The notes below the pieces were generated by a model that saw only the letters and a list, made by a program, of their open reading frames with translations, was not told the DNA's origin and ran no database searches. Of a stretch of DNA of 64,000 nucleotides, positions 59,906 to 64,000 are shown one piece after another. Every line of letters starts with the position of its first letter. Within the stretch, counting starts at the first letter, position 1. Source of the DNA: Nautilus pompilius (Eukaryota > Mollusca > Cephalopoda > Nautilida > Nautilidae); contig JACATO010000304.1 of assembly GCA_018389105.1 (NCBI GenBank), forward strand, positions 3,658,001 to 3,722,000, written 5' to 3'. The position numbers were made by a program, and so were the translations under genes.

Positions 59906-60027
59906 TTAACATATTCCATAATGAACCTGAACGTACTCTTGGCTCTGCAACAACTTTTGCTTTATATTCTGCATTTCTTCATCAAAATTCTGGCTTCCAC
60001 GTACATTATAAATCTTCTCTGCCAAAC
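59906..60027 (-). CDS. Helical-protein gene, terminal exon c
   Basis: 122 bases. The acceptor is GTTTTAAAAACAG. With the preceding T: C, then LAEKIYNVRGSQNFDEEMQN and IKQKLLQSQEYVQVHYGIC, with TAA at 59908-59906. Confidence 0.6.
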
Positions 60028-63000
60028 CTGTTTTTAAAACACACAAATACAGAATTTGTACATTATATATTTAAAAATGTGTAATGAGAGTTCTAAATAT
60101 CTAATAAAATTCAATATGCTAATTTTAAAAAAGTGGAAATGATAACTGCTATAGAGTGTAACCTACAATCTTACTTTTTAATTTGTTTAATTTGATTCTT
60201 CTTAAATTACATTTGGTTATTATTTAATTATGTGAATTATTTCAGCAGAAATACAACACAGGAGATAATTCAGACTTCTTTATTTCTGTCTCGTTTGTCT
60301 ATATTACTGCATCACATTAAAAAAGTAAAACTGATAAGAAATTACCTGCAAATCTTTGAATTTTTCTAACCCTTTCTAAAGACAATTTACAATTCCTTTA
60401 ATTATTTAAATATATTCAAAAAAAGAAAAGAAATTTCATTTAATTTGCCACTGGATTAGTTGCTAAAAAAAAAAAATAATAATAATAATACAATGGTAGA
60501 AAAATCTTGGTTACATTTACAATTTCTAAGTGTATTTTGAATACAAATCAGAATAGTACATTGGCCTTTCTTACTTTCTGTATATATATATATATATAAG
60601 AATGTTGACAAATACATTAATATAAAGTAACCAGCTCAATGTTTCTTCTTGCAGAGAGGATAGTTAACATGCATGGAAAACATGATGAACTTGGAAGAAA
60701 TTTCAAGCAAATACCAATTACAAAACACCTGTAGAACAACTGAAACCGCCAAATGTTGGCTGTCTTCATAAGTGAGAGTACTTTATTACTAATCATCCTA
60801 GTTAAGTCTTAAAATGTTTTCCAAGACATTTTTATCTTATCTTTGACATAATGTGTGCTCCTATCTGAAATGCAGATCTAAATGACAGCTTAAATATTCA
60901 TAGTACAATTTACTTTGGTTAAAACATTCAGAAACACTAATAACATTTTCAGTCTTTTAAAATGTTATCAATTATGACTGAAACCCATTTCAACTACCAG
61001 TGCTTTTCCAGCACATACACACACACACACATTCACTATGCAACATGGTTGCCAAAATAGTCTTTCAGAAACAAGAATGTTTAGATTACTTTTAAGAAAT
61101 ACACTATGCACTCCATGCAGATACAGCATCATTACCAAGATAACATTTTCACATGGCATATCAAATTTTCTTACGTATAAGACCACTAACGATATGCCAC
61201 TAGTATTAAAGAACTTGCACATCTTCCTACATTCATTTCCAGAAAAAATTTTCTACCTGCTTTTCTGCCTTTATTAACCATCTGCTTATTAAAGTGTTGA
61301 TTTAATTACACTTTTATATATATATCCATTGTTTAGATAGTTTGGCTATGGAATGTAGAGCCTCACTTGTATCAGTTACTAAGCCAATTGGAGACATCTC
61401 AGTCTATCCTGCTAGACTACAAATGGATAATCAAAATCAAAGGAGCACCTGTAGCTAAAAACATCAGTCAGAAGTTGCTTCTGGATAACAGACATTATTA
61501 ATAAATGTAACTAATAAAGCTATATTTCAGAAAACTTTTTCTGTCACCATCATGGTTTAGTCCTGATGATGATGATGATGATGATGATGAATGTTTTCAA
61601 GTGGAAAGTTGATCTTGTGCATAGGCATTTCTATTTTTGGATTGTACACATGATTTGAGCTGGTCTTGAACCCACAACCTATTTGTTAAGTTCTTGGTGC
61701 AATACTTTTTATAATGGTTTAGTCCACAGTGCCACTGATGATAGACAGGGGGAAAGATCATAAAAAAATTTGTTAGTTAGTTCCCTTACTACAAATGAGA
61801 TGATAGTAAATGTATGAACTAATCCTCTACTTTCCAAAACTGCACCCATCTACAACAAAGCTTGAGCACGTAGATTACATTAATCAACAAAATATTTCTT
61901 TTTCTTTACTAAAATGTTGCTTACATCTTATTTCAGTTTCTTTTCTTTGCTGATCCTCCCTATTAAAAAAAAAAGTTGAAAGATTTTAAGGCCATATTTT
62001 CAACACACTATAATTGCAATCTACACTTTCCAGGCTAAAAAAGTCATACACGTCTAATAGATTTGACATCTATCATACAGAGACCATCTATAAAAGAAAA
62101 TGAGGATCCATGAAGTATGTACATATATGAATCATTTAAAATAGCAAAAAACATTAAATTAATATCTAGTAGCTTTTCCAATTGCCTCATGAAGTTCTAG
62201 GATATGTGGCATGGATGCAATGAGAGTTTTGATAATATGGTCCAAATTTTTCTAAAGTTCAGTGTTCAAATTTTGTCTTTTCCCCCTAACCCTAACCGTG
62301 TGAAACACCTAAATGTAGTATAAGAGAATAGATGTGTATGAAACAGAATTCAGACACTCTTGAATAAATAATCAGTCAGTCTTTTCAATGTTCATTATGT
62401 TGAACTGGCTGCAAGCATGCTTCTGAAATGCTTGACGGGTCTTTTTCCATACCCATTTTTATCCATCTGATATGAATTGATAAAAGTGAGACTTGTCAGA
62501 GAGCATGTTCTGGGCCTGGGTAAACTTGTGCTTTACATTGACTTCCATAAGCAAGGGATTTTCCCAAGCCACAAATTCACTGTAGCCCAGTTTATGCAAA
62601 CAGCATTGTAACAAATTTACGGTATTGGCAATGTCTGCAAGCCTTCAGCTTTGATTGAACTTCACCTGCCAAACTAGAGCTATTTTGTTTCTTTCTTTAA
62701 CAAGTGATGGCTGTCCAAGTTGATCTTTCATTTGCCTGATGAAAACGAGCAATGATGTAATGCACTATTCAATTTGCAAGCACAAGAATTCATGCTATCT
62801 GCCTCAATTTTACCAGTCTGATTCTCCAATCCCAACTTGTGTAAATGGTGGCATCAACTGCATAAAGCATTTTTAACATTCTACTAGCTCTATTATTGTC
62901 TCATGACATGCACCATTTATAGCCTAAGCACAGGGTCTTGAGGGTAACATGGTTTGTTCCATGACTTTTATGGGTTCTCATTTTATTCTGGCAGGGCTCT

Positions 63001-63318
63001 GTACATATGAATATTGTACATTAGTGGCCAAAATTATTGGTTTGGTTTACTTTAGAAGTTAAAGAAGGGCTGAAAGTTTGATGCTGCCAATTGGGGTTTC
63101 ATTTTCAGTAACCCCAACATGTACTCCTACTGTATAAAGCTGATTTTTAATACTTAATTTTATGTTTAGTATTTTTAAGATTTCTTGATTTGAAAGTTTG
63201 TATAAGAATCAACTCTAGAACTTACATCACCATCTTCCTTTGGGTTTCCTGTCTGGGATATTCTTTCATCATGGTCTGCAGTTCATTTCGAAGCCAACAA
63301 ATTCTTTCTGCCTGGTTT
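59906..63318 (-). CDS. 3' end of an unidentified helical-protein gene, three exons
   Basis: Three minus-strand exons join with matching phases at GT-AG sites: 63318-63226, 61959-61925 and 60027-59906. The joined frame gives 82 residues ending in TAA. It is rich in Glu, Gln, Lys and Arg, with almost no Gly or Pro, as expected of a long helix or coiled coil. The upstream coding part must lie beyond the window or in an exon I missed. Intron 1 of this set carries a Tc1 pseudogene and intron 2 a SINE. I do not recognise the protein, and nothing here indicates its role. Confidence 0.6.
60584..60599. repeat. (TA)n microsatellite
   Basis: Eight TA units seen directly. A short AAT repeat lies just upstream at about 60476-60490 and a CA repeat at about 61015-61030. 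Confidence 0.9.
61560..61745 (-). repeat. tRNA-derived SINE with ATC-repeat tail
   Basis: The minus strand shows GTGGCACTGTGGACTAAACC (A-box-like, near 61735-61716) and GGTTGTGGGTTCAAGACCAG (B-box-like, 61680-61661). After a short body comes a (CATCAT)n tail at 61589-61565. Head, body and simple-repeat tail in this order are the plan of a tRNA-derived SINE. Confidence 0.55.
61925..61959 (-). CDS. Helical-protein gene, exon b
   Basis: 35 bases. The acceptor is TTTTTTTTAATAG and the donor GTAAGC. With the preceding AT it reads MEDQQRKETEIR and leaves one base, T, for the next codon. It is a very small exon supported mainly by phase agreement on both sides. Confidence 0.5.
62165..62775 (-). pseudogene. 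Tc1-like transposase remnant in an intron
   Basis: The minus strand reads GQPSLVKERNKIALVWQVKF (linker between the two DNA-binding helices), then CLHKLGYSEFVAWENPLLM. MLSDKSHFYQFISDG follows, with the first-aspartate block SDESHF altered to SDKSHF. After a deletion that removed the other two catalytic acids, it ends NLDHIIKTLIASMPH, the Tc1 C-terminus. It lies between exons a and b of the helical-protein gene, on the same strand. Confidence 0.6.
63028..63052 (+). repeat. Tc1-type terminal motif
   Basis: TTAGTGGCCAAAATTATTGG resembles the outer end of many Tc1 terminal repeats (CAGTGGCCAAAATTATTGG). It points rightwards, away from the Tc1 transposase at 62165-62775, and no partner end was found. 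Confidence 0.35.
63226..63318 (-). CDS. Helical-protein gene, exon a
   Basis: 93 bases. The acceptor is TTTGTTTCTTAAG and the donor GAT/GTAAGT. After one split-codon base: NQAERICWLRNELQTMMKEY, then PRQETQRKMV, plus AT of an ATG codon completed by the next exon. Confidence 0.6.
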
Positions 63319-63386
63319 CTTAAGAAACAAAAAATGCAAAAAAATAATTTACACTTAAGCAGAGCACTCAGGAACCGAGTTATATG

Positions 63387-63748
63387 CAGGATTTTTCAAA
63401 GTTAGCCATACTGCCCCTTAGTGAGCCAAAATACATGTCTGGGGGGGGGGCAATACAAATTTTCAGTCAAGCGTACAATTTTCTTTTTGAAGTATTAGGA
63501 CAGTTTCAGACTGATTGAAAGTTAACAGTAGGCCTCTGTCCAGTTCTTTGGCTGGTTTCTTGTGAGTTACTGAGGTGACAACCTCCCTGGACTTTGAATC
63601 GATCACAATATATTTTCATAAGGTATATCAAAGTTTGGCAGGCCCCAATTACACATTTATTTTTGTTATTCCGACTTTTAGAGGCAACAGTGATAAAAGG
63701 GGTTTAAAAGGGGGGAGGGCAGAGAACAAAAACGTTTGAGAAACCCTG
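63387..63748. mobile_element. Short hAT-like non-autonomous element
   Basis: 362 bases between CAGGATTTTTCAAA and the complement of CAGGGTTTCTCAAA, 12 of 14 positions matching. The interior holds G runs on both sides. The 8-base flanks (GTTATATG, TTATGAAG) do not match exactly. The left terminus is the same as at 50872, so both may belong to one family. Confidence 0.5.
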
Positions 63749-63912
63749 TTATGAAGGACAGCTACCTACTATGAACACGCTGCACAAGTAAAGACTTTCT
63801 TTTTCATAAAGGTAAAACTGGTGTGCACTTTCACAAAATAATAACCATACATCACTCAGACTTGCCTACAACATAGCACAGTATAAAAGTGTCTACCCGT
63901 GCAGTTAGCAGC

Positions 63913-64000
63913 TTAAAGGGCAATACGACATGGCTTGATCTTGAATGCTTCAATGATTTCATCAGACTCCAATGTCTCTGTAAGTTCTCTTTCAAACATA
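63913..64000 (-). CDS. Possible 3' coding end of another gene, cut by the window edge
   Basis: From the window edge the minus strand is open for 28 codons: MFERELTETLESDEIIEAFK, then IKPCRIAL and TAA at 63915-63913. The acidic, helix-like composition looks coding, but there is no splice site to confirm it. Its in-frame stop means it cannot be an upstream exon of the gene at 63318-59906. Unrecognised. Confidence 0.3.
   Translation of the reverse strand, partial: MFERELTETLESDEIIEAFKIKPCRIAL

Noticed and set aside
62284..62297. CCCTAACCCTAACC, like two telomere repeats
   Set aside because: Only about two and a third units, inside a Tc1 transposase remnant. Most likely chance, not an interstitial telomere.
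1..64000. CRISPR array, operon or phage-like system
   Set aside because: No regularly spaced repeats, no tightly packed frames and clear spliced animal genes; the simple repeats seen are ordinary microsatellites.

Overview
The window is AT-rich animal DNA: long introns, no operons, GT-AG splicing, short coding exons, and very many old transposon copies. The one gene I can name is a complete actin-related protein 3 gene (Arp3/ACTR3) on the minus strand. It has 11 coding exons between 42439 and 12400, encodes 419 residues and spans about 30 kb. The protein is clearly animal Arp3. The mix of transposons (hAT, Tc1/mariner, MULE with a FLYWCH finger, P-like, BEL/Pao) and tRNA-derived SINEs, one with an ATC-repeat tail, would suit a mollusc, perhaps a cephalopod. 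That assignment is inference, not proof.

Layout. 1-12000 lies downstream of Arp3 and holds Tc1-like remnants (1777-6756), a tRNA-derived SINE near 10.85 kb and much sequence in which I see nothing. 12400-42439 is Arp3. Its small introns are clean, but three large ones are filled with transposons: intron 10 (about 9.1 kb, a mariner-related fragment near 19.2-19.7 kb), intron 3 (about 11.1 kb, three separate hAT elements between 26772 and 36371) and intron 1 (about 4.2 kb, a FLYWCH-MULE pseudogene on the same strand as the gene).

42.5-50.5 kb is a pile of broken elements: a Tc1 pseudogene, a hAT C-terminus, a 5'-truncated BEL/Pao element with a probable 3' LTR, a tRNA-derived SINE, and a truncated mariner joined to a second copy of the MULE. 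From 50.7 kb, single-copy coding sequence reappears. There is one well-bounded plus-strand coiled-coil exon (50732-50834), possibly followed by another at 58856-58927. Three minus-strand exons with matching phases (63318-63226, 61959-61925, 60027-59906) form the 3' end of an unidentified charged, helical protein gene. Between them lie a P-element/THAP9-like transposase pseudogene, a second copy of the Tc1 IR/DR family first seen at 5.5 kb, and further Tc1 and hAT pieces.

No bacterial or CRISPR features, rRNA genes or intact tRNA genes were seen. Every transposase I could follow is broken by stops, frameshifts or deletions. Arp3 is intact.
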